NCBI RefSeq assembly: GCF_005222485.1
Contig: NZ_CP029078.1
Coordinates: 1,240,001 to 1,304,000, forward strand
Direction: 5' to 3'
From: Streptomyces griseoviridis
GTDB taxonomy: Bacteria > Actinomycetota > Actinomycetes > Streptomycetales > Streptomycetaceae
DNA: 64,000 nucleotides
The notes below the pieces were generated by a model that worked only from the letters and a program-made list of their open reading frames with translations, made no database searches and had not been told where the DNA came from. A program made the position numbers and the translations under genes. This document shows positions 7,883 to 15,136 of this stretch, one piece after another. The stretch's first letter is position 1, and the number at the start of each line of letters is the position of its first letter.

Positions 7883-9978
7883 GCCGCCTCCTCCTGTCTG
7901 CCGCTCCGCCACCGGTCGAGCGAGGCCCGTGCGATGTCACGGCCGACCCGGCCGTCGGCTTCCTTCTGGTCCATCTCCACGAAAAGCCGGAACTCGCCGG
8001 ACCGCATGGATTCAGCGAGGTCGGCGAAGAGGTTCTCGACCGCTCGGCGCGACGTGGGGTCCCATTGCGCTCCGTCGGCCCATCCCAGCAACGCCCCGCA
8101 GGTGGCGTCGAAGGAACTGTCGTTGTTCAACGCCTGCCGGATCAGATCGGTGATCAGTTCGCCCTCGGGGGTGTCGTCGGCGAGCTGCCGGGTGAACCAT
8201 CGCGGAGAGCGCAGCAGTTGGGCGAAGAGGAAGAGTATGCCTTCCGTGTCGGCCTGGTCCGCGCTCAGCCATTCGCGAATCCGGCCGAACACGTTCTCCT
8301 CGTTGCCGGCCTGGAACAGGGTGGTGACCGCGGCCTGTACGGCGACGCGCACCTGGCTCTCTCCGCTGTCCTGCCCGTCGCGGGTGCGCAGTCCGAAGAC
8401 GAGGGTGCGCAGCAGGTGCAGGGCCACATCGGGGCGTGCCAGTCCGAACTCGGTGCCGCACGCGAGTCCCACCGTGGTCCGCAGGTCCGGACTCGCCGCG
8501 TGGCTCCACTGGCGGAGGCGGTAGCGCACCTCCGCGACCAGCACGGGGTCCTGGGCGGCGATGCCCAGGGCGTGGGCCGCGATGACGCGCCCGGTCGTGC
8601 GCTCGGACCCGGCGAGGGGCTGGATGTGGCGGAGCGCCCTGCGTCCGCCTCCCCAGCTCGCGGCCATTCCCATGACCCGGCCGACCGGTCCGGTCAGCCC
8701 GTCGTCCCAGCTCACCTCGCGCAGCCATCTGACGACCAGGTCCGCCAGCCGGCCGTACTCACGCCAGACGTGCCTGAGTACGGTCTCGGCCTGTCGGTGC
8801 CGGACGAAGACCACCGGTTCCACGCTGTGTCCGAAGGTGCCCGCCGTGCGGATCTGGCGCGGCTGCCGGGAGGCCTGGACGGCATGGAGGAGTTCTGTCA
8901 GGGAGCGCCGGAAGACGAAGTCGGGGTTGGGCCTTTCGGCGGTCTCCACGCCCTGGGAGTCCGTCGCCGGCAGTGTCGCCGCCAGGCATCCGTCGGAGAG
9001 GTCGAGCAACCGGTCGGCCTCCTCCCTGACGATGCGGTAGTCCGCCCCCTCGTACACGCAGGCCGCCAGCAGGAAGGAGAGGGCGTCGGGATCGTCGCGC
9101 AACTTCTCCATGAGGGGCGGTACTTCGCGCTCGGCGCGGTAGCTCAGCCGGTCTCGGAGATCGCCCAGCGCCGTCGCGTCACCGTCGGCCGCGACCAACG
9201 CCCCCACCAGCTCGACGACTTCGGCCGGCAGCAGCTCCGGTACCAGCAGCTCCCCCAGCTCCCGGCGGCCCAACGCCCCCAGCAGCCGGTCCCGTTCCCG
9301 TTGGTCGGGTACCGCGGCTTCGAACTGCGAGCCGAACACGGCCTCGGGCGGCGGCGGTTCGCACCGCACGACCGTGACATGGAGATCCTGTTCGAGCCGG
9401 CGCAGCAGCGCCGTGTCGTCCGGCAGGACGATCACCATGCGGGCGCCGACCCCGCTCAGCAGGGACCGCACATGGCCGAGGACACCGGCTCCGAGCGGCC
9501 GGGACGGGAACAGTCCGGCCACCACGTAGCCGCGTGCCGAAGCGTCGGTGGGCTGCCAGCTGTCCAGTTCGGTGAGGCTGTCCAGGGCGCGCAGCGGGGC
9601 CCCGCTCCCGCACTCCGCCCGCAGGAGGTTGAGGGCCGCGGTGTGCCGGCCGGAGCCGCTCCTCCCGGCGAGGAAGAGCAGCCCCCGATCCAGTTCCGCG
9701 CGGGCCGCGGTGAACCACGCGGGCTCCGCGAACCCGAAGGCGGCGGCCGTTACCTCCTCCTGAGGGATCGGCCCCTCGCGCACTCTGGACGGCCGAGATG
9801 CCCGCGGTTCGTCCGTCCGCTGGTTGTGGACGCCTTGACCGCCGTGTACGGATCCCGCGTTGACGTTCCCGTTCGGGGCGTAGACGAACGACCGCCACGG
9901 GCCGGTCCGTCCGGCGATGGCGTCGAGCAGCTCGGAGACCCCGCTCTCCGGTTCCCCCGGCGCCTCGTCGCCCGGCAT
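7879..9978 (-). CDS. P-loop (STAND-like) protein with N-terminal amyloid-like motif, copy 1
   Basis: A 699-residue protein. APNGNVNAGSVHGGQ lies at about residues 34-48. The P-loop is AGRSGSGRHTAALNLL near residue 110, with Arg in the Lys position, exactly as in its paralogue at 4527-6548. The strand GARMVIVLPDD stands at the Walker-B position. About 450 residues of helical repeats follow. The start is taken as ATG 9978, which shares its A with the TGA of the cyclase-like gene; a GTG three bases earlier is equally possible. Lying between the cyclase-like gene and the SPFH-like gene with overlaps on both sides, it should be made in fixed ratio with them. I infer a receptor or scaffold recruited through the motif. 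Confidence 0.65.
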   Translation of the reverse strand: MPGDEAPGEPESGVSELLDAIAGRTGPWRSFVYAPNGNVNAGSVHGGQGVHNQRTDEPRASRPSRVREGPIPQEEVTAAAFGFAEPAWFTAARAELDRGLLFLAGRSGSGRHTAALNLLRAECGSGAPLRALDSLTELDSWQPTDASARGYVVAGLFPSRPLGAGVLGHVRSLLSGVGARMVIVLPDDTALLRRLEQDLHVTVVRCEPPPPEAVFGSQFEAAVPDQRERDRLLGALGRRELGELLVPELLPAEVVELVGALVAADGDATALGDLRDRLSYRAEREVPPLMEKLRDDPDALSFLLAACVYEGADYRIVREEADRLLDLSDGCLAATLPATDSQGVETAERPNPDFVFRRSLTELLHAVQASRQPRQIRTAGTFGHSVEPVVFVRHRQAETVLRHVWREYGRLADLVVRWLREVSWDDGLTGPVGRVMGMAASWGGGRRALRHIQPLAGSERTTGRVIAAHALGIAAQDPVLVAEVRYRLRQWSHAASPDLRTTVGLACGTEFGLARPDVALHLLRTLVFGLRTRDGQDSGESQVRVAVQAAVTTLFQAGNEENVFGRIREWLSADQADTEGILFLFAQLLRSPRWFTRQLADDTPEGELITDLIRQALNNDSSFDATCGALLGWADGAQWDPTSRRAVENLFADLAESMRSGEFRLFVEMDQKEADGRVGRDIARASLDRWRSGRQEEAA

Positions 9979-10916
9979 CACGGTCGTCCTTGGTTCTTGT
10001 TCCCGCGCACCTGGTCCCCCTGGAAGCCGCGGACCCGGCCGGCCTTGTTCCCTCCGACAGCGTCACCGGCGACATGGTGATTGGCCACGCTCTGCCCGCC
10101 GTGCACCGTCCCCGTGTTGAGGTTGCCGTTGGGGGCGCTGTTGCGCACCCGGGTGCCGCGGTCACCGCCGCTCTGCTCACCGCCGCCCTCCGACCGACGG
10201 GAACTCGCCTTCACCTGCTCCTCGACCGTGCCGTCGGACGAGGTCTCCTCGTACAGCGGCCCGGACGGCTGCGGCACGTAGATCCAGGCCCGCTGGGAGA
10301 AGGGCTTGCCCTCGACGGTGGCGGCCACCTCCACGAAGTGGTCGAGGTGGCGCCCGGTGTATCCGCCGGCGACGGCGTCCTCGTAGCAGCGGTCGGAGAG
10401 GATCGCCGCGACGTGGGTGATGTTCTCCTTGTGCGAGGCGAGCACCGCCTTGACGGGCCGGGAGTCGAGCAGCCGGTGTGTGTCGTTGCGTGCCGTGCCG
10501 TTTCCGCTGAACTCGTCGCCGGTGTCCGGCAGCGGACCGATGTGCAGACTGACGCGCAGCCTGATGGGCACCACGCCGTGGGAGAGGACGTTGTAGTCCG
10601 TCAGCAGGTCCTGCAGATCGATCAGGAGGGGGTGGATCACGAAGGGCATCAGGGCGGGATCGAAGCCGAGGACGTAGCCGTCACCGGTGGAGGCGGGGAA
10701 CTTGCGATCGTTCCAGAGTTCCTGAAGTCCCGCCCTGGCGAGGGCTGTTTCCAGCAGCTCGGGCACGCTGCGGCTGATGGCCTCGTGCTGGACGGCCGGA
10801 TGGCCGGTGAACCCCTTCGCGTCCACGGCCAGGATGCCCCGGTACGGGGGAAGCGGACGGCTGTGGGTGTGCGGGGCCGCGCCCCACCGGGGCAGTCGGC
10901 TGCTCTGCTCGGGCAT
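9978..10916 (-). CDS. Class III nucleotide cyclase-like protein with C-terminal amyloid-like motif
   Basis: A 312-residue protein. Residues 24-160 read as a class III cyclase homology domain. D32 in VDAKGF and D79 in STGDGY are the two expected metal-binding Asp. RLRVSLHIG precedes a loop ending ARNDTHRLLD, in which N144 and R148 have the Asn-xxx-Arg spacing of the transition-state pair. All key residues thus seem present, although the purine-choosing Lys position is not obvious, so the base used (A, G, C or U) is open. Residues 261-275 carry APNGNLNTGTVHGGQ. A basic tail follows with two GDxVxGNK-like repeats. The ATG has GGAGGAG upstream. It heads the first operon and lies next to a Crp gene. 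Related domains act in Pycsar defence; that link is only suggestive. Confidence 0.65.
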   Translation of the reverse strand: MPEQSSRLPRWGAAPHTHSRPLPPYRGILAVDAKGFTGHPAVQHEAISRSVPELLETALARAGLQELWNDRKFPASTGDGYVLGFDPALMPFVIHPLLIDLQDLLTDYNVLSHGVVPIRLRVSLHIGPLPDTGDEFSGNGTARNDTHRLLDSRPVKAVLASHKENITHVAAILSDRCYEDAVAGGYTGRHLDHFVEVAATVEGKPFSQRAWIYVPQPSGPLYEETSSDGTVEEQVKASSRRSEGGGEQSGGDRGTRVRNSAPNGNLNTGTVHGGQSVANHHVAGDAVGGNKAGRVRGFQGDQVRGNKNQGRP

Positions 10917-11044
10917 GCGTCACTCCTCCTCGCGCTCCGTCCGCTCCGCGACGGTCGGGACGGAGACGCCGTTGTGTGGGTGGTCGTGCCGTTCGAGCTT
11001 CACAGCCGGCACCGGATCGGTCCGCCCCGCGAGTGCGCACGGAA

Positions 11045-11060
11045 TGTGACGTGGACCACA
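11045..11060. promoter_or_regulatory. Crp-type box upstream of cyclase-like operon
   Basis: The sequence tgtgacgtggaccaca matches 9 of the 10 fixed bases of TGTGA-N6-TCACA and contains GTG-N8-CAC. It lies in the 150-base gap between the stop of the Crp gene (11067) and the cyclase-like gene, about 130 bases before that ATG. It would let the Crp-type protein control the operon making its possible ligand. Confidence 0.55.
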
Positions 11061-11066
11061 GGGTGT

Positions 11067-11723
11067 TCACGCGCTGAGAGAGCCGGCGAGCATCTTCCTC
11101 AGGTCGTCGAGACCGGTGACGTGGACGCGGTTCTTCGTGGCCTCCACCCGTTCCGGGCCGAGGCGGAGCAGCGCCTTGGTGACGGAGTTGCGGCCCACCC
11201 CGACGTGCTGCGCCAGCTCCTCCCTGGTGAGCGAGAACGAGCACACACCACCGGAGACCTCGACGAGGCGCAGCAGCGCCATCGCCAGACGCTCATGCAC
11301 GGCACCGTCGTAGACCTCGGTCTGCTCCCGCAATCGACTCGATGCCAGCACGGCCAGCGGGTAGGCAAGCTGATGGTCGTCCACAAAGCGTCTGAAGTCC
11401 TCAGCAGGCACCACGGACGCTTTGCATGTGCTCATTGTCCGCACGTCGGCCAGACGCTCCCCGCCGTGCTGGAGTGCCATCTCGCCCAGAATCTCACCCG
11501 GCCCGCGGAAGGCGAGCAGCCGCTGCCGCCCATCGCGGTCCGTGCGGACCACCTTCACCATTCCACTGGTCAGGGCAAGCACATGAGTCCCACGCGTGCC
11601 CTGCCGTAACAGGGTTCGATCTGCTGGATAGCTCCAGGACGGGTAGCGGGTGAGACCCCTCCACGCCTCGCCCGTCACCAGATCCCTCAGCGTCCGCACG
11701 GAGAAGTAACTCTCTTCACTCAT
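11067..11723 (-). CDS. Crp/Fnr-family transcriptional regulator
   Basis: A 218-residue regulator with an N-terminal cyclic-nucleotide-binding beta-barrel (about 20-125), a dimerisation helix (about 128-155) and a winged helix with FSLTREELAQHVGVGRNSVTKALLRL at 163-188. The phosphate-binding cassette is intact: GEILGEMAL with E81 and R90 eight to nine residues later, the pair that holds the ribose and phosphate. This argues for real cyclic-nucleotide binding. It lies directly upstream of the cyclase-like gene on the same strand, and a Crp box lies between them. No strong Shine-Dalgarno precedes the ATG, so the mRNA may be leaderless. Its role as local regulator is an inference. Confidence 0.8.
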   Translation of the reverse strand: MSEESYFSVRTLRDLVTGEAWRGLTRYPSWSYPADRTLLRQGTRGTHVLALTSGMVKVVRTDRDGRQRLLAFRGPGEILGEMALQHGGERLADVRTMSTCKASVVPAEDFRRFVDDHQLAYPLAVLASSRLREQTEVYDGAVHERLAMALLRLVEVSGGVCSFSLTREELAQHVGVGRNSVTKALLRLGPERVEATKNRVHVTGLDDLRKMLAGSLSA

Positions 11724-11931
11724 GCGATCACGCTAAGGGAGCGAGCGCGCCGGTGAGGGCGAAATTCCGGACTCCGCCCTCCCGCCCCGGAGGCATGCTC
11801 ACGCCCGGTCGGGCAACGAGGGAGGGAGGCCATTTCCCGCGGCAGGCAGACGCCCTTCCTTTGGCTATCCTGCGCGAGTACACAGTATGTGATCACTCTG
11901 TCGCTGTCCGCACCGATACCGGGAGCCGTGG

Positions 11932-13629
11932 ATGCAGGAACAGACCGTCGTTCACCGTGGCAGGACGCTCGCGTGGGAGGGGTTCTGCATGGGGCCAGGA
12001 CTGCTGTCGCGCGCGGAGTTGGAGGACGTGTCGCGGCGGTTGCTCGGCGTCGGGCTCGCCGGGGCCGAGGCGGCGGCCGATGTGGAGCTGCGGCCGTTCG
12101 GCGCGGAGCGCGGGCAGGTGCCGGCCATCGTCCTCGGCACCGCCTCCACGCTCAAGGGCTGCTTCGAGGCCGACGTCGCCCAACTGGCCCTGGGGCGTTC
12201 GCCCGACGACTTCTCCGCCTACATGGAGGCCAGGTCGGTGTATCTGGCCGCGCCGGGCGACCTGGCGGTGGGGCGGGGCGAGCCGTGGCGGCAGGCGGTG
12301 GCCGCGTCAGGGAAGGTCGTCGGCGTCGAGGTGGCCGACACCAGCTACTACTACCTGTCGCACGCCCTGCTCGCGCTGGCCGTCGCCGCGCCCACCGAGC
12401 GGCTCGCCACGCCCCTCGACGTCCTCGTACGGCAGTTGCGCGCCGCGCCCGAGACCGTCGTGCGGCTGTTCGCCGCCGACACCGAGACCCGGGTGCTGCT
12501 GCTCTGGCTGAAGCGCGCGGCGGGTCTCACCGAGCTGCGCGTCGACGCCAACGGGCCCGAGATCGCCGCCCGTTGGAACCGCAAGACGACGCTGTACCCG
12601 ACCGTCGAGGAGGCGTTTGAGGTCCCCGGCCCCCGCGCCGCCGACGACGACCCGCGCCTCCTGCTGGACGCCGAGGCCGAAGTGACGCCCTTCCACCGGG
12701 AGTTCGGGGTGCTGCTGCCCCGCCTGCCGGGGTACTCGCTGACCCGGCGCGGCTCCGACGAGGCGTCCATGCGCGACCAGGTGCGGTCCGCCGCCCGTCT
12801 GCTGCGCGAGCGGTACGGCCTCGAACTGGGCTGCTTCAAGCCCGCCGAGGAGCTGACCGGCAGCCGGATCAGGATGGGGGTGCCCCTCGACGACGTCGCG
12901 GCGCTTGACGCGTTGGCGCGGCAGGCGATGGAGACCGAGGAGGACTACGTCCTGGAGGTGCACACCCACTACGGGCGGCACCGCGTCCCCGGCTACGAGT
13001 TCATCCTGGCGCCCTCCGCGCACGTGGTCGCGGGCCGGCCGGCCGAGGGCGGGACCGTGCAGATCACCCGGGGCAGCGTCTGGGAGGGCAGTGTCTACGT
13101 GGACGAGGACACCTGCGCGCGCTTCGACATCGCGCCCGCCGACTTCCGGGCCGTGCGGGAGGGGGTGGCCGCCCTGCACGGCGCGTTCCAGGGCGCCGGG
13201 CGCGACCTCGGGTTCGTCAAGGGCGGCGTGGACTTCGCGCTCGCCCGCCTCGGCGGCCGGTTCGGGGACCGTCAGGTGATCGCCATGCAGGACCTGAACC
13301 TGTCGTCCAACGGCGCCGAGTACGTCCGCGCGTTCCTCACCGAGGCGCGCGAGGTGCTCGGCCGCGAGCAGGGCGTGTACGCGGCGACCAAGGTGGTGCG
13401 GCCGGCGGCGGAGACCGATCTGAAGCGGCTCGAGGACGGGATCGGGCAGCCGGGTCCCGAGGGCCATGTGCGGGCTATCACGTCGGTCGCCGGGCGCTGG
13501 GGGCTGATCGGGGCGGCGGCTCCCTGCCCCCGCCAAGCCGCCCAGGAGGTACTGGAGTTGGAGCAGCGGCTGCACCGGGCGGGGCTGCTGCGGACCAGCC
13601 TGCGGGACGAGTCCGTACAGCCCGGCTGA
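11932..13629 (+). CDS. Conserved-style hypothetical protein, weak ATP-grasp likeness
   Basis: A 565-residue soluble protein without a signal peptide. The second half has a tentative ATP-grasp flavour: GSVWEGSVYV, then FVKGGVDFALARLGG, then QVIAMQDLNLSSNGAEYVRAF, where an acidic residue and Asn near the end would take the metal-binding place. The first 250 residues match nothing I know. The start is ATG 11932, with GGGAG eight bases before it. It is transcribed away from the Crp gene and is separated from the following operon by a G-rich convergent gap, so it is probably a single-gene unit. I do not recognise a function. Confidence 0.55.
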   Translation: MQEQTVVHRGRTLAWEGFCMGPGLLSRAELEDVSRRLLGVGLAGAEAAADVELRPFGAERGQVPAIVLGTASTLKGCFEADVAQLALGRSPDDFSAYMEARSVYLAAPGDLAVGRGEPWRQAVAASGKVVGVEVADTSYYYLSHALLALAVAAPTERLATPLDVLVRQLRAAPETVVRLFAADTETRVLLLWLKRAAGLTELRVDANGPEIAARWNRKTTLYPTVEEAFEVPGPRAADDDPRLLLDAEAEVTPFHREFGVLLPRLPGYSLTRRGSDEASMRDQVRSAARLLRERYGLELGCFKPAEELTGSRIRMGVPLDDVAALDALARQAMETEEDYVLEVHTHYGRHRVPGYEFILAPSAHVVAGRPAEGGTVQITRGSVWEGSVYVDEDTCARFDIAPADFRAVREGVAALHGAFQGAGRDLGFVKGGVDFALARLGGRFGDRQVIAMQDLNLSSNGAEYVRAFLTEAREVLGREQGVYAATKVVRPAAETDLKRLEDGIGQPGPEGHVRAITSVAGRWGLIGAAAPCPRQAAQEVLELEQRLHRAGLLRTSLRDESVQPG

Positions 13630-13645
13630 GACGCCGAGCGGCGGC

Positions 13646-13744
13646 CGGGACGGAGGGGACGAGGGCGACGGGGGGGGCGAGGCAGCGGGACGGGAGGCGG
13701 CAGGGGCGGGAGGGGAAGGCGGGACGGGGGGGGACGGGGGGACG
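13646..13744 (+). repeat. G-tract-rich segment, quadruplex-prone
   Basis: About 100 bases between two convergent genes contain more than eight runs of three or more G on the plus strand, two of them eight or seven G long. Such a series can fold into G-quadruplexes. It lies just after the stop at 13629 and could slow or end transcription from the left. Confidence 0.6.
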
Positions 13745-13830
13745 GCGCGTATCGGTCCGTTCTCCGGTCCGTTCCGCCTCACCCGCCTCGCCACGTCCCG
13801 CCCCTGCCCGTCGCGGCCCGTCCCGGCCCG

Positions 13831-13882
13831 TCGCGCCGTCGTCACCCTCGTCCGCGTCGCGCCGTCGTCACCCTCGTCCGCG
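13831..13882. repeat. Tandem 26-base direct repeat
   Basis: Two adjacent identical 26-base units, starting tcgcgccgtcgtcaccctcg. The second unit contains the stop codon of the antiporter gene (13868), so the repeat extends the non-coding side by one exact copy. It looks like a recent slippage duplication. Confidence 0.8.
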
Positions 13883-15136
13883 GCCCGGTGTCGGCACCCT
13901 GTCCTGGGTGGGGGTCGGCGGACGGTCGTCCTTCGACGGGGTCGGGCGGGACGGCAGCAGGGGGCCGGTCATGACCGTCGTCAGGACCGCCATCACCACC
14001 ATGATCGAGTAGAACGCCGCGTCGATCAGGTGGAGTTGGAGGCCGACGGTGAGGATCACCACCTCGGTGAGGCCGCGGGTGTTCATCAGGACCGCGAGGG
14101 TGAGCACATCGGGGCGGGGCAGGCCGGCCGCCGCGGCGCCCAGTCCCGCGCCGGCCATCTTCGTGGCCACCGCGACCGCCAGCATCACGGCGAGGCCGCC
14201 GAGGTGTGCCGCGCGGAACGTCGACAGGTCGACCCGGGTGCCCGCGATCACGAAGTAGAGGGGGAGCAGGATGCGGGTGGCGGACTTCTCCAGGCCGTCC
14301 ATCACCGCCACCCGCATCCGTTCCTCGCTGCCCTCCCTGGGCATCACCGCGCCGAACACGAACGCCCCGAACACGAAGTGGATGCCGAGCCATTCGGTGG
14401 CCGCGCAGGAGGCCATGAGTCCGGCGACGACGAGGACGACGGCGCCCGCCGTGTCCGCGGTGCCGTGGGCGCGGCGGCGCAGGAACCGGGCGGCCAGCGG
14501 GCGTACCACCCCGAGCAGCAGGACGAGATACACCGGCAGGAACGCCATCCGCCACGACTCGGCGTCGCTGAACAGGGCGGCGACGACGGCGAGGCAGGCC
14601 CAGGCGATCAGGTCGTTGACGCCGGCCGCGGCCATGGCGATCCGGCCGACGGGCGTCCGGTTCAGCCGCTGGTCGGCGAGGATGCGGGCCAGGACGGGGA
14701 ACGCCGTGACGGACATCGCCACGCCGACGAACAGCACGAACCCGCGGGTGCCCGAGGGTCCGTGGGCGGCGGCGAAGGGCAGGGCGACCAGGATGCCGCC
14801 GGCCAGCGGCAGCAGGACCGAGCCGGTCGCGACGCTGAGGGCGGTGCGGCCGCTGCCGCGCAGGAACGCGGGGTCGGTCTCGTAGCCGATGACGCACATG
14901 AAGAGGGCGAGGCCGACGTTGGCGAGCGCCCCGAGGAGCGGTTGGACGTCGTCGTAGGGGACGGCGTCGCGCACGCCCCAGGTCGGGGAGAGCAGGGTCG
15001 AGCCGAGCAGGACGCCCGCGACGATCTCGCCGACGACAGCGGGCTGTCCGAGGCGGCGGGCGCCCGCCCCGCAGAGCCTGGCCACCGCGAGGACCAGGGC
15101 GAGCGCGAGGAAGAAGACGGCGGTGCGGTCGTCCAT
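13868..15136 (-). CDS. Cation:proton antiporter, CPA2 (KefB/NapA-like)
   Basis: A 422-residue integral membrane protein with about twelve hydrophobic segments. The core carries FVGVAMSVTAFPVLARIL and AAAGVNDLIAWACL, the discontinuous helix and the Asn-Asp motif of CPA2 antiporters, where the Asp binds the ion. It should exchange Na+ or K+ for H+ across the cytoplasmic membrane. The final 30 residues are a hydrophilic Pro-rich tail. The ATG overlaps the stop of the acyl-CoA-dehydrogenase-like gene (ATGA), making it the last gene of the halogenation operon. Antiporters occur in several natural-product clusters as export or pH-balance functions; its exact role here is unknown. Confidence 0.85.
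   Translation of the reverse strand: MDDRTAVFFLALALVLAVARLCGAGARRLGQPAVVGEIVAGVLLGSTLLSPTWGVRDAVPYDDVQPLLGALANVGLALFMCVIGYETDPAFLRGSGRTALSVATGSVLLPLAGGILVALPFAAAHGPSGTRGFVLFVGVAMSVTAFPVLARILADQRLNRTPVGRIAMAAAGVNDLIAWACLAVVAALFSDAESWRMAFLPVYLVLLLGVVRPLAARFLRRRAHGTADTAGAVVLVVAGLMASCAATEWLGIHFVFGAFVFGAVMPREGSEERMRVAVMDGLEKSATRILLPLYFVIAGTRVDLSTFRAAHLGGLAVMLAVAVATKMAGAGLGAAAAGLPRPDVLTLAVLMNTRGLTEVVILTVGLQLHLIDAAFYSIMVVMAVLTTVMTGPLLPSRPTPSKDDRPPTPTQDRVPTPGRGRG

Noticed and set aside
9978..10916. Naming the cyclase-like gene as Pycsar PycC
   Set aside because: No Pycsar effector with its own cyclic-nucleotide-binding domain lies beside it; the only such domain is in a transcription factor. The base specificity cannot be read with confidence.
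11889..11896. gtgatcac upstream of the Crp gene as a Crp box
   Set aside because: The palindrome has no spacer between the half-sites, so a Crp dimer would not fit it.
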